Shown piece by piece: positions 8,083 through 17,757 of a DNA stretch of 64,000 nt. Numbering within the stretch: position 1 is the first letter of the stretch; every line of letters starts with the position of its first letter. Position numbers and translations under genes: made by a program. The notes below the pieces were generated by a model. That model made no database searches and was not told the DNA's origin. It saw only the letters and a list, made by a program, of their open reading frames with translations. Source of the stretch: JAEYFP01 sp964579795 (GTDB lineage Bacteria > Bacillota > Clostridia > Lachnospirales > Lachnospiraceae); assembly GCA_964579795.1 (NCBI GenBank), contig CAZOHM010000010.1, forward strand, positions 13,637-77,636. Reading direction: 5' to 3'.

Positions 8083-9144
8083 TTATTCTTTATTCTGTAA
8101 AGGCTGTTCACATTGAGAAAGATATCTTCTTCGCAGCTGACCGCATGCGCCGTCAATGTCCCTACCCATTTCCCTTCTAATAGTAACATTTATATGATTT
8201 TTTTCAAGTTTAATTTTGAACGCTTCAATTACAGCTCGTTTTGATTGTATGTAATCCCTCTCCTTTACAGGATTAATAGGAATTAAATTGATATGACAGT
8301 TCATGCCTTTTACAAGTTTTGAAAGCTCAACAGCATCCTGTTCTGTGTCATTTGTTCCTGCAACAAGGCTATATTCAAATGTAAGTCGTCTGCCTGTCTG
8401 TATAAAATAATAGCGGCAGGCTTCCATCAATTCATCAAGTGAATACTTATTTGCAATCGGCATCAGACTTTTTCTTTTTTCATCATTGGAAGCATGTAGA
8501 GATATTGCAAGTGTAATCTGCAGTTTTTCGTCTGCAAGCCTTTTCATTTCCGGAACAAGTCCACATGTGGAAATGGTCACATTTCTCTGACTGATATGCA
8601 GTCCTCTATCATCTGTCAGGATATGCAGAAATTTCAAAATATTATCATAATTATCAAGTGGTTCACCCGAACCCATTACAACTACATTTGAAATTTTTTC
8701 CCCTGTTTCCTTCATAATACCATATATCTGTCCAACAATTTCTCCGGGCAGCAGATTTCTCTCCAAGCCATCAATTGTGGAAGCACAAAATCTGCAGCCC
8801 ATCCGGCAACCAACCTGGGATGATACACAAACAGAATTTCCGTGCTCATATCGCATGAAAACACTTTCAACAACATGATTGTCATGCAATCCGAACAAAT
8901 ACTTCTTTGTTCCATCGATTTTTGATTCCTGTACATGTATACATCGTACCTGATATAAGGTAAACTCATCACTGCATTTTTGTCTAAATGCTTTAGACAG
9001 GTTCGACATTTCATCAAAACTGTCAACCTGCTTTGCATGCAGCCAGTCATATACCTGACCCGCACGAAATTTCTTCTCAGATAATGCTTCTATGGCGGTC
9101 TCCAGTTCCTGATAGGACAGCGATCTGATATCTGTTTTTTCCAT
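8083..9144 (-). CDS. rlmN: Dual-specificity RNA methyltransferase RlmN
   Basis: A 353-residue radical-SAM enzyme that methylates C2 of A2503 in 23S rRNA and A37 in some tRNAs. The cluster-binding CxxxCxxC is C113, C117 and C120 in GCRMGCRFC. SAM-contact motif GSGEPL follows, and C334 in DGACGQL matches the methyl-carrying cysteine. An N-terminal helical domain (RAGQVYDWL) is typical. Its start codon overlaps the rsmB stop by 1 nt. Confidence 0.97.
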   Translation of the reverse strand: MEKTDIRSLSYQELETAIEALSEKKFRAGQVYDWLHAKQVDSFDEMSNLSKAFRQKCSDEFTLYQVRCIHVQESKIDGTKKYLFGLHDNHVVESVFMRYEHGNSVCVSSQVGCRMGCRFCASTIDGLERNLLPGEIVGQIYGIMKETGEKISNVVVMGSGEPLDNYDNILKFLHILTDDRGLHISQRNVTISTCGLVPEMKRLADEKLQITLAISLHASNDEKRKSLMPIANKYSLDELMEACRYYFIQTGRRLTFEYSLVAGTNDTEQDAVELSKLVKGMNCHINLIPINPVKERDYIQSKRAVIEAFKIKLEKNHINVTIRREMGRDIDGACGQLRRRYLSQCEQPLQNKE

Positions 9145-10484
9145 TATGATTTCCTTTTAAATTTTGCTATAAAAAAGCCATCTGTGTTATGAAGCTGTGG
9201 TAACAGCTGAATATATCCCTGTTCCTGTGTATTGGCTGCGTATGCCTCCTGAAGTTCCAGATGCGTGCTTCTTTGAAAAGGAAGATTCTCTTCAATCCAT
9301 AACACATTGTCTTCATTTTCTGCACGATGTATCGTACATGTACTGAACATCAGCGTACCGCCCGGTTTAACATATTGACTCACAACCCTTAAAATATTTC
9401 TCTGCAGTTCTACAATGCTTGCCATTGATTCCTGCGTTACTCTATACTTAATGTCATTTTTCCGTCCCATAATGCCAAGACCGGAGCACGGCAGGTCAGC
9501 AATAACAACATCTGCTTTTCCAACCATGGACGGCGTCAGTTCACATGCATCCTGTACAACTGCATCTATATTGGAAAAGCCGACTCTTTGAATATGTTCT
9601 CTAATAAGTGACACCTTTTCCTCTGTCAAATCTCTTGCCTCTACATGTCCGCTTCCCCGCAAAATATCAGCAGCATGTATTGATTTTCCACCTGGAGCTG
9701 CACATACATCCAACACATAATCACCCTCTGCAATATTCGCTGCTTCGCAGACAAGCATAGAACTTACATCCTGTACCTGAAAATATCCTTTATGAAAAGA
9801 ATCAAGTTCTGCAATCGAATCTGTTTGTGTCAGCCGAAATGCATAAGGCAAACCAGATACTTTTTCAACAGACACCTGTTCATTAAGCAGTCTTTTCTCC
9901 AACTCATCTGCAGATATTTTTGATAAATTCGTCCTGATTGTTAATGGTCTTGACTCTAAAAAGGCATGTAGAATCTGTTCGGTATTTTTCTCACCCTGCT
10001 CAGACAGAAACTGCTTTACAAGCCACTCCGGCATGGAATACCGGATGGATAAGCTCATTACCGTATCACTCCGGTCCGGATATTTAACCGTATCCAGATT
10101 TCTTGAAACGTTTCTCAAAACACCATTCACAAATCCTTTCAGTGTTCGAAATCCTTTCTTTTCTGCAAGCTTTACAGCCTCATTACATACTGCAGATGCC
10201 GGAACTGCATCCATATACTTTAACTGATATACACCCATTTCCAGTATTGTACGAATAACCGGCTTCATTTTATTTGTCTTAGTGCTGCTGAACTGGTTAA
10301 GAATGTAATCAAGTTCTATTCTGCGCTCCAATGTTCCTTCGCATACACGCTTAATAAAGCTTCTGTCTTGACGTTCCAGATAACCGTATTTGTCGAGTAC
10401 ATTTTTAATTATTACATTACTGTATGCAGACTCTTTTTGAATTTCCAGAAGAGTCTCTAATATTATTGCTCTGTCATTAATCAC
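9144..10484 (-). CDS. rsmB: 16S rRNA (cytosine-967-C5)-methyltransferase RsmB
   Basis: A 446-residue protein: an N-terminal NusB-like RNA-binding domain (about 1-140) and a C-terminal SAM-dependent methyltransferase. Motifs: DVCAAPGGKS (SAM binding), DLPCSGLGIMGRK (motif IV cysteine) and FSTCTIH (catalytic cysteine). I chose the GTG at 10484 (VINDRAI) because GGAGGG lies 10 nt upstream; an in-frame ATG at 10505 would overlap the upstream gene further and has no ribosome site. The GTG overlaps the yugP end by 8 nt. Confidence 0.94.
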   Translation of the reverse strand: MINDRAIILETLLEIQKESAYSNVIIKNVLDKYGYLERQDRSFIKRVCEGTLERRIELDYILNQFSSTKTNKMKPVIRTILEMGVYQLKYMDAVPASAVCNEAVKLAEKKGFRTLKGFVNGVLRNVSRNLDTVKYPDRSDTVMSLSIRYSMPEWLVKQFLSEQGEKNTEQILHAFLESRPLTIRTNLSKISADELEKRLLNEQVSVEKVSGLPYAFRLTQTDSIAELDSFHKGYFQVQDVSSMLVCEAANIAEGDYVLDVCAAPGGKSIHAADILRGSGHVEARDLTEEKVSLIREHIQRVGFSNIDAVVQDACELTPSMVGKADVVIADLPCSGLGIMGRKNDIKYRVTQESMASIVELQRNILRVVSQYVKPGGTLMFSTCTIHRAENEDNVLWIEENLPFQRSTHLELQEAYAANTQEQGYIQLLPQLHNTDGFFIAKFKRKS

Positions 10485-11187
10485 GATTTCTGCGCCCTCC
10501 GCCAAACAACAGAATCAATCTGACAAGCTGCAGGATGGATGCTGCTGCAGATGCAACATAGGTTAATGCCGCCGCTCTCAGCACCTTTTCGGAGCCAGCC
10601 AATTCTTCCTTTGTGAGTATTCCTGTGGCATCTAAAACAGCAATTGCTCTGTGTGACGCATCAAATTCAACCGGTAGCGTCATAACCTGAAAAAATACAC
10701 CAAAGGAAAAAACAACAATTCCGAGTGAAATAAGAGGCTGAAAATACGAAATCAAAACACCAAGAATTATAATGGGAATACCCGCCTTTGACCCTATATT
10801 TGCAATTGGAAGAAACGCATTTCTCAATTCAAGCGGAACATATTTTTCATTATGCTGCATAGCATGTCCACACTCATGAGCAGCCACGCAGACAGCTGCC
10901 ACTGATCTGGAACCGTATACACTTTCAGACAAACGCAGCACTTTTGCTTTTGGATCAAAATGATCTGTCAGCTCGCCGCGCACCTGCTGTACTGAAACAT
11001 CATAAATGCCTGCACCGCGTAATATCTGTTGTGCTGTCTCAGCTCCTGTCATTCCCTTTTTGGATATTACCTTCGAATACCTTGCAAAAGTAGATTTGAC
11101 TGTAGATGAAGCCCAAATGGACAACAATGCTCCTATCAAAACAAGAATATATGTTTTATCAAAATAATAGAAATTATAAAGTCCCAT
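10477..11187 (-). CDS. yugP: Membrane zinc metallopeptidase, YugP family
   Basis: A 236-residue protein of the Zn_peptidase_2 (YugP) family. The zinc motif HExxH is visible in AAHECGHAMQH. One N-terminal and about three C-terminal hydrophobic helices suggest an integral membrane protease with the active site facing the cytosol. Its substrate is unknown. It lies between fmt and rsmB (13 nt after fmt), a common position in Clostridia. The C terminus ends in a charged GGGRRNRD tail. Confidence 0.9.
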   Translation of the reverse strand: MGLYNFYYFDKTYILVLIGALLSIWASSTVKSTFARYSKVISKKGMTGAETAQQILRGAGIYDVSVQQVRGELTDHFDPKAKVLRLSESVYGSRSVAAVCVAAHECGHAMQHNEKYVPLELRNAFLPIANIGSKAGIPIIILGVLISYFQPLISLGIVVFSFGVFFQVMTLPVEFDASHRAIAVLDATGILTKEELAGSEKVLRAAALTYVASAAASILQLVRLILLFGGGRRNRD

Positions 11188-11200
11188 TCTTCCATCTCCT

Positions 11201-12130
11201 TTATTTTCCTAACAATTCTCCAGCTTCTGGATGATATCCCTTCAAAAAATCTGACACCAGCATTCTTTTTTTTCCTTCCAGCTGTAATTCCAGTATTCTC
11301 AGCTGTCCTGCTCCGGTATTCACACAGATTGCATCCGGCTCTATAGCTGCAATTGTTCCGGCTGCTCCAGTTGAATGTTTCTCGCTGACTGCAGCCCGCC
11401 AGATTTTTAATGTTTTTCCTTTATATTGTGTATAAGTACCGGGCCACGGATCCAATCCTCGTACATAACGTTCCAGTATCACTGCTTCCTTATCAAAATG
11501 CAGTTCTCCTAATGCTTTCGTCAAACGCTTGGCATAGCAGCTCTCTCCTACCTGTTTTTCAGGTATCACAGACGCTGTCTCAATTCTGTCAAGTGCTTCA
11601 ACACATAGCTCTGCACCGGCTTTTGCAAGCTTATCATACAGCGTTGTGCCTGTATCATCATCCGAAATAGGAACAACTGCCTTCATCAGTATATCTCCTG
11701 TATCCAGACCTGCGTCCATCTGCATAATGGTAACACCGGTTTCCTTTTCGCCGCACAAAATAGACCACTGTATTGGAGCTGCCCCTCTGTATTTGGGGAG
11801 CAGTGAGGCATGCACATTAATACATCCAAAACGTGGCATATTCAATACTTCCTGCGAAAGCAGCTGACCAAATGCAGCAACAATAAAAATATCTGCATCA
11901 TATTTTTTCAATTGTTCAACAGATTCCTGATTTCTGATTTTCTCAGGTTGAAAAACGGGAACTCCTGCCTGCTCAGCCAGTTTTTTTACAGGTGGCTTAG
12001 CAACCTCCTTGCCTCTTCCTTTTGGTTTATCCTGCTGGGTGACAACAGCAACCACTTCATGTCTGCTGTTTAATAATGCCGACAAAACAGATACCGCAAA
12101 ATCTGGTGTTCCCATAAAAACTATTTTCAT
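11201..12130 (-). CDS. fmt: Methionyl-tRNA formyltransferase
   Basis: A 309-residue enzyme that formylates initiator Met-tRNA with 10-formyl-tetrahydrofolate. Seen: MKIVFMGTPDFAV at the N terminus, the formyltransferase signature HASLLPKYRGAAPIQW with the catalytic Asn-His-Asp region (INVHASLLP and DAGLDTGDI), and the C-terminal OB-like domain. The start overlaps the def stop (ATGA), so the two are coupled. Confidence 0.97.
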   Translation of the reverse strand: MKIVFMGTPDFAVSVLSALLNSRHEVVAVVTQQDKPKGRGKEVAKPPVKKLAEQAGVPVFQPEKIRNQESVEQLKKYDADIFIVAAFGQLLSQEVLNMPRFGCINVHASLLPKYRGAAPIQWSILCGEKETGVTIMQMDAGLDTGDILMKAVVPISDDDTGTTLYDKLAKAGAELCVEALDRIETASVIPEKQVGESCYAKRLTKALGELHFDKEAVILERYVRGLDPWPGTYTQYKGKTLKIWRAAVSEKHSTGAAGTIAAIEPDAICVNTGAGQLRILELQLEGKKRMLVSDFLKGYHPEAGELLGK

Positions 12131-12621
12131 AATGATTCCTCTTCTTCCATGTCTGTATCTAAATCTTCTGTACTTAAAAGCTTTCCTTCTACTTTCTCAA
12201 CATACAGATGTCCATCCAGATGATCCAGCTCATGGCAAATAGCACGTGCCTTTAATTCCGTTCCCTCGACCTCAATCGGGTTCATATCAATATCATAGGC
12301 TAATGCTTTTGCGTAATTTGGTCTTGTCACAATTCCTGTTTTACCCGGTACGCTTAAGCAGCCCTCATTTCCGGTCTGTTCACCGGATGTTTCAATCAGT
12401 TTTGGATTCACCATAACAACCGGACCGTCTCCGGCATCTATCACTACAATTCTCTTTAGAATTCCTACCTGGGGCGCTGCAAGACCAACTCCGTCTGCAG
12501 CATACATCGTTTCCAGCATGTCCTCAGCAAGCATCTTAAGTCTTGGCGTCATTTCCTTTACTTCCTTGCACTGCTTTGTTAATACATCATCACCAATTTC
12601 TCTGATCGTTCTTAATGCCAT
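12127..12621 (-). CDS. def: Peptide deformylase
   Basis: A 164-residue metalloenzyme that removes the formyl group from nascent proteins. All three motifs are present: GVGLAAPQVG, EGCLSVPG and HELDHLDG. The start is the ATG at 12621 (MALRTIREIG), with GAGGA upstream; the longer frame adds 15 residues without a ribosome site. Genes priA, def and fmt run in the standard order with a 34-nt gap after priA. Confidence 0.97.
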   Translation of the reverse strand: MALRTIREIGDDVLTKQCKEVKEMTPRLKMLAEDMLETMYAADGVGLAAPQVGILKRIVVIDAGDGPVVMVNPKLIETSGEQTGNEGCLSVPGKTGIVTRPNYAKALAYDIDMNPIEVEGTELKARAICHELDHLDGHLYVEKVEGKLLSTEDLDTDMEEEESL

Positions 12622-12655
12622 TTTCTTTTCCTCTTTCCGGTGTAGTTTCTTATTA

Positions 12656-14902
12656 TCAATATCCATTTACAGGATCAAAATCAAATGTTACACGAATATC
12701 GTGCTGCTCGTTCATTTCCAGATATGTCTCTGCTATATCCTTTACCGATTTTAATTTCCTATACTGACTTGATTTAATATATATCATTCTGCGGAAAATA
12801 TCGCTGATTTTTCGCACTGTAGCATCAGCTGGTCCAATCATAGTTACCTCTTGTACCTCAGAATTTTCTCTTATTATACCATTTTTTATCACAGCTGCCA
12901 AATGACTGCTGTATTCCTCTGTATGCTGCTCATCAGTACCTTCAATCAGAACTGCAAGCATATGTCCAACCGGTGGATAATCCATCAACATGCGATATCC
13001 GATTTCCTCGTTATAAAATGCCTGATAATCCTGTTTGGCAGCAGCAAGAATACTGTAATGATCCGGACTGTAAGTCTGAATGACTACTTCTCCTAAATGC
13101 TCCCCTCTCCCAGCACGACCAGCCGCCTGTGTCAGCAGCTGAAATGTCCTCTCTGCTGCTCTGTAATCATTCACATGAAGTGACATATCAGCAGCAAGTA
13201 TTCCAACAAGTGTTACATACGGAAAATCATGACCCTTTACAATCATCTGTGTACCTACAAGAATATCTGCCTCACGATTGGCAAATGCACTTAAGATTTT
13301 ATCATAGCCATCCTTTTTCCTCGTCGTATCAGCATCCATGCGAAGCACATTTGCGTATGGAAAAGTTTTTTTGATCTGCTGTTCAATCTGCTCTGTTCCT
13401 GCTTTCATACCACCAATAAATGAGGAACCACACTCCGGACATGCAGCTACATCCGGTTGTTCATACCCACAGTAATGGCATACAAGTCTGTTATTTCCAT
13501 GCTTGGACAGCGACACATCACAGTGTGGACATTTCATAACATGTCCGCAGGAACGGCAGGATACAAATCCCGCAAATCCACGCCTGTTTAAAAACAGCAT
13601 CACCTGCTCTCCCTTTTTCAGACGATCTTCTATTTTGTCTTTTAGAAGTCGACTAAAAATTGAACGGTTGCCTTCTTTTAATTCTGAACGCAGATCAACA
13701 ATATCCACGTGTGGCAGTCTTGCCCCAAGTGCACGGCTGTCGAGTGAAAATAATTTATAGTCTCCCTGCTGTGCATGATAATACGCCTCAAGAGACGGCG
13801 TTGCAGAACCAAGTATCACCGAAGCTTGATGTAGCTTTGCAAGCTCCTGAGCTGTTTCTCTCGCATGGTACTTTGGCATGGAATCACTTTTATAGGAAGG
13901 TTCATGTTCTTCATCAATAATGATTAATCCAAGACTGTCAAATGGCGTAAATAATGCTGATCTTGGTCCAATCATTACATCAATTTCATGATTTCTGGCA
14001 CGTTCAAACTGGTCATACTTTTCTCCAGCTGACAGCCTGGAATGTAATGTGGAAACACGTTCTCCAAATCTGTTATAAAACCTTAATACAGTCTGATAGG
14101 TCAATGCGATCTCAGGAATCAATACAATTACCTGCTTACCGCTCTTTACAACAGCTTCAATAATCTCCATATATATTTCCGTTTTACCACTTCCTGTAAT
14201 ACCTCTAATTAAATATGTCTTTCTGATATTTGCAAAATAATCAGCAAGTATTTCGTCCGCTATCGGCTGCTGATATTCGTTCAGTTTTGTCTTTTCAAAG
14301 GAAGACTCCCCCGAAAGCTTATTTCTGTATATTCTGGATGACTCTATCTGCAGTACTCCCTGTTCTTCCATTAGTCTGATAGAATCAGCAGAAATATTTA
14401 ACTTTCCCGTCACAAGACGATAGTCGAGCTTTTTTTCTTTAATTAATTCAGACAACAGTCTTGCTCTTGCAGTCTGATGCTTCCTAATATAATAGGAAAG
14501 CTGCTCCTCTGCTTCTTCAAGCGGTATCCTAAGACTAACTATACGTTCTTCCTTCTCTTTGACCTTCTTTTTAATAGGAAGAACTGTCTTAAGTGCATTG
14601 ATCATTGTCGATCCATAGTTTTCTTTTAGCCACCACGCAAGTTGTATCAGCTTTGACTCTACTAAATGTCCATTTCCCTCAATAGAAATTAACTCTTTTT
14701 GTTTTTCCGGTGCAAATTCAGCCTGATCGGTAATTTCCAAAACATATCCGTTAATCAGCCTGTTTCCTTTTCCAAATGGAATTGTAACATAATCTCCGAT
14801 TGAAATTGAAGCCTGCAAAGACACAGGTATTTTATATTGAAAGGCTTTATCAATATTTTCATGTGAGATATTTACAATGATATTTGCATATTTTTTCTGC
14901 AT
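12656..14902 (-). CDS. priA: Primosomal replication-restart helicase PriA
   Basis: A 748-residue superfamily-2 DNA helicase that reloads the replisome at stalled forks. An N-terminal DNA-binding domain (1-200) is followed by Walker A GITGSGKTE, the DEEH box, and the cysteine zinc-binding insert (CRSCG, CPHCD, CHYCG, CPECG). Helicase motif VI is the QAAGRAGRG stretch. It is the first gene of the long minus-strand operon, with a good promoter 57-85 nt upstream. Confidence 0.97.
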   Translation of the reverse strand: MQKKYANIIVNISHENIDKAFQYKIPVSLQASISIGDYVTIPFGKGNRLINGYVLEITDQAEFAPEKQKELISIEGNGHLVESKLIQLAWWLKENYGSTMINALKTVLPIKKKVKEKEERIVSLRIPLEEAEEQLSYYIRKHQTARARLLSELIKEKKLDYRLVTGKLNISADSIRLMEEQGVLQIESSRIYRNKLSGESSFEKTKLNEYQQPIADEILADYFANIRKTYLIRGITGSGKTEIYMEIIEAVVKSGKQVIVLIPEIALTYQTVLRFYNRFGERVSTLHSRLSAGEKYDQFERARNHEIDVMIGPRSALFTPFDSLGLIIIDEEHEPSYKSDSMPKYHARETAQELAKLHQASVILGSATPSLEAYYHAQQGDYKLFSLDSRALGARLPHVDIVDLRSELKEGNRSIFSRLLKDKIEDRLKKGEQVMLFLNRRGFAGFVSCRSCGHVMKCPHCDVSLSKHGNNRLVCHYCGYEQPDVAACPECGSSFIGGMKAGTEQIEQQIKKTFPYANVLRMDADTTRKKDGYDKILSAFANREADILVGTQMIVKGHDFPYVTLVGILAADMSLHVNDYRAAERTFQLLTQAAGRAGRGEHLGEVVIQTYSPDHYSILAAAKQDYQAFYNEEIGYRMLMDYPPVGHMLAVLIEGTDEQHTEEYSSHLAAVIKNGIIRENSEVQEVTMIGPADATVRKISDIFRRMIYIKSSQYRKLKSVKDIAETYLEMNEQHDIRVTFDFDPVNGY

Positions 14903-14958
14903 TCTGTTTCTCCATCTGATTATATTACCGCCGGATTATCCAAACTATTCCGTTTGTA

Positions 14959-14987
14959 AGTGTACCATAAGACCAAATTTCGTTCAA
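14959..14987 (-). promoter_or_regulatory. Promoter of priA operon
   Basis: On the minus strand, TTGAAC (14982-14987), a 17-bp spacer and TACACT (14959-14964). It is a good sigma-A-type match 57 nt before the priA start, and the only clear promoter I see for the 13-kb operon. Confidence 0.65.
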
Positions 14988-15199
14988 TAAAAAACCCCTA
15001 TTTCATCAATATCTTGTAGAACTTAATAAATAATTAATATTTTTTTCATATATCTTGAAACATTTTTGCTCATTAATCCGTTATAATAGGTATCAGAGAA
15101 GTTAATATTTGCCATATCATCCATTTCTTTCAAATCTGTAAGAATATAAATGACATATGTAACTTCTTTTTTATCTGTAAAACATATATATTCTTTATG

Positions 15200-15228
15200 T
15201 TGACAGATTTCAATAACTGTATTATTGT
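15200..15228 (+). promoter_or_regulatory. Promoter of the plus-strand ABC export cassette
   Basis: TTGACA (15200-15205), a 17-bp spacer and TATTGT (15223-15228). It lies about 50 nt before the TTG start of the ATPase gene. No operator is evident. Confidence 0.6.
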
Positions 15229-15276
15229 ATTATTTGTTTGATACAGTTTTCTATATTACGGAATCAGGAGGAAAAA

Positions 15277-15981
15277 TTGAAAGCATTAATAAAAATCAAA
15301 GACATGTCAAAAATATATAACCCCGGCGAAAACGAAGTTCGGGCACTTAATCATGTCAGTTTAACAATCAATCGTGGCGAATATGTTGCCATCATCGGAC
15401 ATTCTGGAAGTGGAAAATCCACATTAATGAACATGCTCGGCTGTTTAGATGTTCCGACCAGCGGTAAATATTATCTGGACGGACATGATGTTGCCGTTAT
15501 GACAGATAACGAACTTTCTGATATTCGCAATCAGGAAATAGGCTTTATCTTTCAAGGTTTTAATCTGATTGCAAGTTTGACAGCACTTGAAAATGTAGAG
15601 CTGCCGCTAATGTACCGCGGTATTTCACACACAAAGCGGGAAAAGCTTTCTATAACCGCACTAAAAAAAGTCGGTCTTGGTACAAGAATGCAGCATCTTC
15701 CGTCTGAGATGTCAGGCGGACAGCAACAGCGTGTTGCAATTGCCCGTGCGATTGCGCAGGCACCACCAATTATTCTTGCAGACGAACCAACAGGTAATCT
15801 GGATTCACATTCTACAAAGGAAATCATTCAGATTTTAAAGGAACTGCACAAGGAAGGACGCACCGTTATTCTGATTACGCATGATAACGAGATTGCTGCC
15901 CACGCCAAAAGGGTTGTATTAATTAAAGATGGCGAAATCGAAAGGGATTATTATAATGAGGAGGATTCAAATGAAGCGTAA
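15277..15981 (+). CDS. ABC transporter ATPase, MacB/LolD type
   Basis: A 234-residue nucleotide-binding subunit. Walker A GHSGSGKST at 41-49, the signature MSGGQQQR, Walker B IILADEPTGNLD and the H-loop LITHD are intact. The sequence class matches ATPases that work with FtsX-like permeases and a membrane-fusion adaptor. The start is a TTG at 15277 with AGGAGG 5 nt before it; an upstream in-frame TTG at 15238 has no ribosome site. The end overlaps the adaptor gene by 11 nt. The substrate is unknown; a peptide or drug exporter is likely. Confidence 0.92.
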   Translation: MKALIKIKDMSKIYNPGENEVRALNHVSLTINRGEYVAIIGHSGSGKSTLMNMLGCLDVPTSGKYYLDGHDVAVMTDNELSDIRNQEIGFIFQGFNLIASLTALENVELPLMYRGISHTKREKLSITALKKVGLGTRMQHLPSEMSGGQQQRVAIARAIAQAPPIILADEPTGNLDSHSTKEIIQILKELHKEGRTVILITHDNEIAAHAKRVVLIKDGEIERDYYNEEDSNEA

Positions 15982-17722
15982 GAACACACCGGAAGCAGGA
16001 CCGGCAGAACAGGAAACGAACGAGGTACAGAATACCGCTTCTGTCCAGCAATCAGAGGCTGATGATGCTGGAGCAGAATTAAATACGGCGGATGCTTTGG
16101 AAGAGGATGAAGATGATCCTGACTTGGAAGAAATTTCTCTGACACCCAATAAAAATGATTCAAAGAAAAAAGGTAAAAAAACCGCCATTATCGTTAGCAC
16201 TTTGTTAGTAGTTATTATTGCCGCAGCATGTATCGGAAGAAACGCACTTGCTTCTAATCAGGCACTTTCCATTTCTGTTGCAGAAGTAGATACCGGCTCT
16301 GTAGAAGAAACAATCAGCACCTCAGGTTTAGTAAAGAGTGAACAGAAAAAGACCTATTATTCACCCGTTGCAGCTACTATCGCAAACTGTGATCTGCAGG
16401 TTGGAGACAGCGTTACCTCCGGTCAGACTCTTGTAGCATTCGATACAACAGATCTTGAACTTGCCGCAGAAAAAGCCTCACTGACCGCTACCTCATCAAG
16501 TGCAGAATATAACCACAATCTTTCAGAAAGCTCTGAAAGCAAAAGTGACTACGAAATTGCTTCTGCAAATGTTGAGCTCTATAAATTATTAATTGTTGCA
16601 CAGCGCGCATATGTCAATGATATCAAATATGCCATCGAAAATAAAACCTATGATGTTTCTCAGTCTGCACAATGTGTACGTGACAGTTTGGTTAAGAAAA
16701 TAGATGCAAAAGGTGATGAATCTACTTCTGTGTCAAAGGAAATCAACAGTATTTCACAGAATTCCATTTCCAATCCGAACGATCCTGACCATCAGAGATA
16801 TATCGACCTGCAAAATCGATTGGCTGATATTTCAAACGAAAAAACAAAACTGAGTAATGCGATGTCTAACACCTCCAGCCTTGTCAATACTTCTGAGAAA
16901 AACAAGCAGTTGGCTGAGGCACAGAATATGCTGTCCGATATGGAATCTTATCTCGCAAAAGATCAGTCTAAAATGGAAACGGCAGAAAAAGCAATTCTGG
17001 ATGCAAATCAGAAAGAAAAATATAAAGCGGACGCTGACCTTTCAAAGCTTTCAGCCGCACAGGCAACCGACGATCTTTCACTTGCACAGGCCGGAATTCA
17101 ATCTGACTTTACCGGTATTGTCACAGAAGTTCCCGCAGCAACTGGCTCTCTTGCTACAAAAGGTGGTGCTCTTCTGACCGTTGAAAGTACAGAAGATGTT
17201 TATGTTGATGTGACTATTACAAAATATAACTTAAGCAAAGTAGAAATCGGTCAGAACTGTGATATTACTATTGCCGGGAACCCATACACTGGAAAGATTA
17301 CACAAATTAATAAAAAAGCACAAAAGAATGATCAGGGAACACCAATTGTAACTGCAAAGGTTCATATTGATAACCCAGATGAAACCATCTTTCTTGATGT
17401 GGAAGCAAAGGTAATTATTCACGTTGCAGAAGCAAATGATGCTGTACTAGCTCCTGTCGAAGCAATCAACACAGACAATGACGGTATCTTCTGCTACATT
17501 GTAAAAGATGGTATTGTAGAAAGACGACAAATCGAATCCGGTGTAACTTCTGATACCTTTATTCAAATTACATCCGGTCTGTCTAAAGGTGATTTGCTTA
17601 TTGATGACTACACCCTTCCTATAGAAGAAGGAATGAAAGTCAATCCGATTATGCCAACAGAAGATGTAACTACTGACACCGGTGCCAAATCAGATACTGA
17701 GACTGATGCAGCTTCCAACTAG
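15971..17722 (+). CDS. Membrane-fusion adaptor (HlyD/MacA-like) with acidic cytosolic tail
   Basis: A 583-residue adaptor of a tripartite ABC exporter. The start is the ATG at 15971 (MKRKNTPEAG) with GAGGAGG upstream, overlapping the ATPase end. Residues 1-70 form an unusual acidic and then lysine-rich cytosolic tail (DEEDEDDPDLEE-type composition, ending KKKGKK). A single transmembrane helix is at 71-90, then a biotinyl-lipoyl-like hairpin, long coiled coils (about 170-350) and a beta-barrel. The tail is much longer than in typical MacA proteins. It is followed by the permease after 35 nt. Confidence 0.88.
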   Translation: MKRKNTPEAGPAEQETNEVQNTASVQQSEADDAGAELNTADALEEDEDDPDLEEISLTPNKNDSKKKGKKTAIIVSTLLVVIIAAACIGRNALASNQALSISVAEVDTGSVEETISTSGLVKSEQKKTYYSPVAATIANCDLQVGDSVTSGQTLVAFDTTDLELAAEKASLTATSSSAEYNHNLSESSESKSDYEIASANVELYKLLIVAQRAYVNDIKYAIENKTYDVSQSAQCVRDSLVKKIDAKGDESTSVSKEINSISQNSISNPNDPDHQRYIDLQNRLADISNEKTKLSNAMSNTSSLVNTSEKNKQLAEAQNMLSDMESYLAKDQSKMETAEKAILDANQKEKYKADADLSKLSAAQATDDLSLAQAGIQSDFTGIVTEVPAATGSLATKGGALLTVESTEDVYVDVTITKYNLSKVEIGQNCDITIAGNPYTGKITQINKKAQKNDQGTPIVTAKVHIDNPDETIFLDVEAKVIIHVAEANDAVLAPVEAINTDNDGIFCYIVKDGIVERRQIESGVTSDTFIQITSGLSKGDLLIDDYTLPIEEGMKVNPIMPTEDVTTDTGAKSDTETDAASN

Positions 17723-17757
17723 CAAGCTTCTGTAAGCAGATAAGGACTGGAGTTAAT

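Larger units (their letters stand above)
14903..15276. other. Divergent intergenic region, priA versus export cassette
   Basis: A 374-bp AT-rich gap with no coding sequence. It contains the priA promoter (14959-14987, minus strand) and a promoter for the plus-strand ABC cassette (15200-15228). A TATAAT at 15082-15087 on the plus strand lacks a well-placed -35 box. No riboswitch-like conserved block was recognised. Confidence 0.6.

Noticed and set aside
15238..15276. Upstream TTG start for the ABC ATPase at 15277
   Set aside because: The extra 13 codons have no ribosome site, whereas the TTG at 15277 has AGGAGG at 5-nt spacing.
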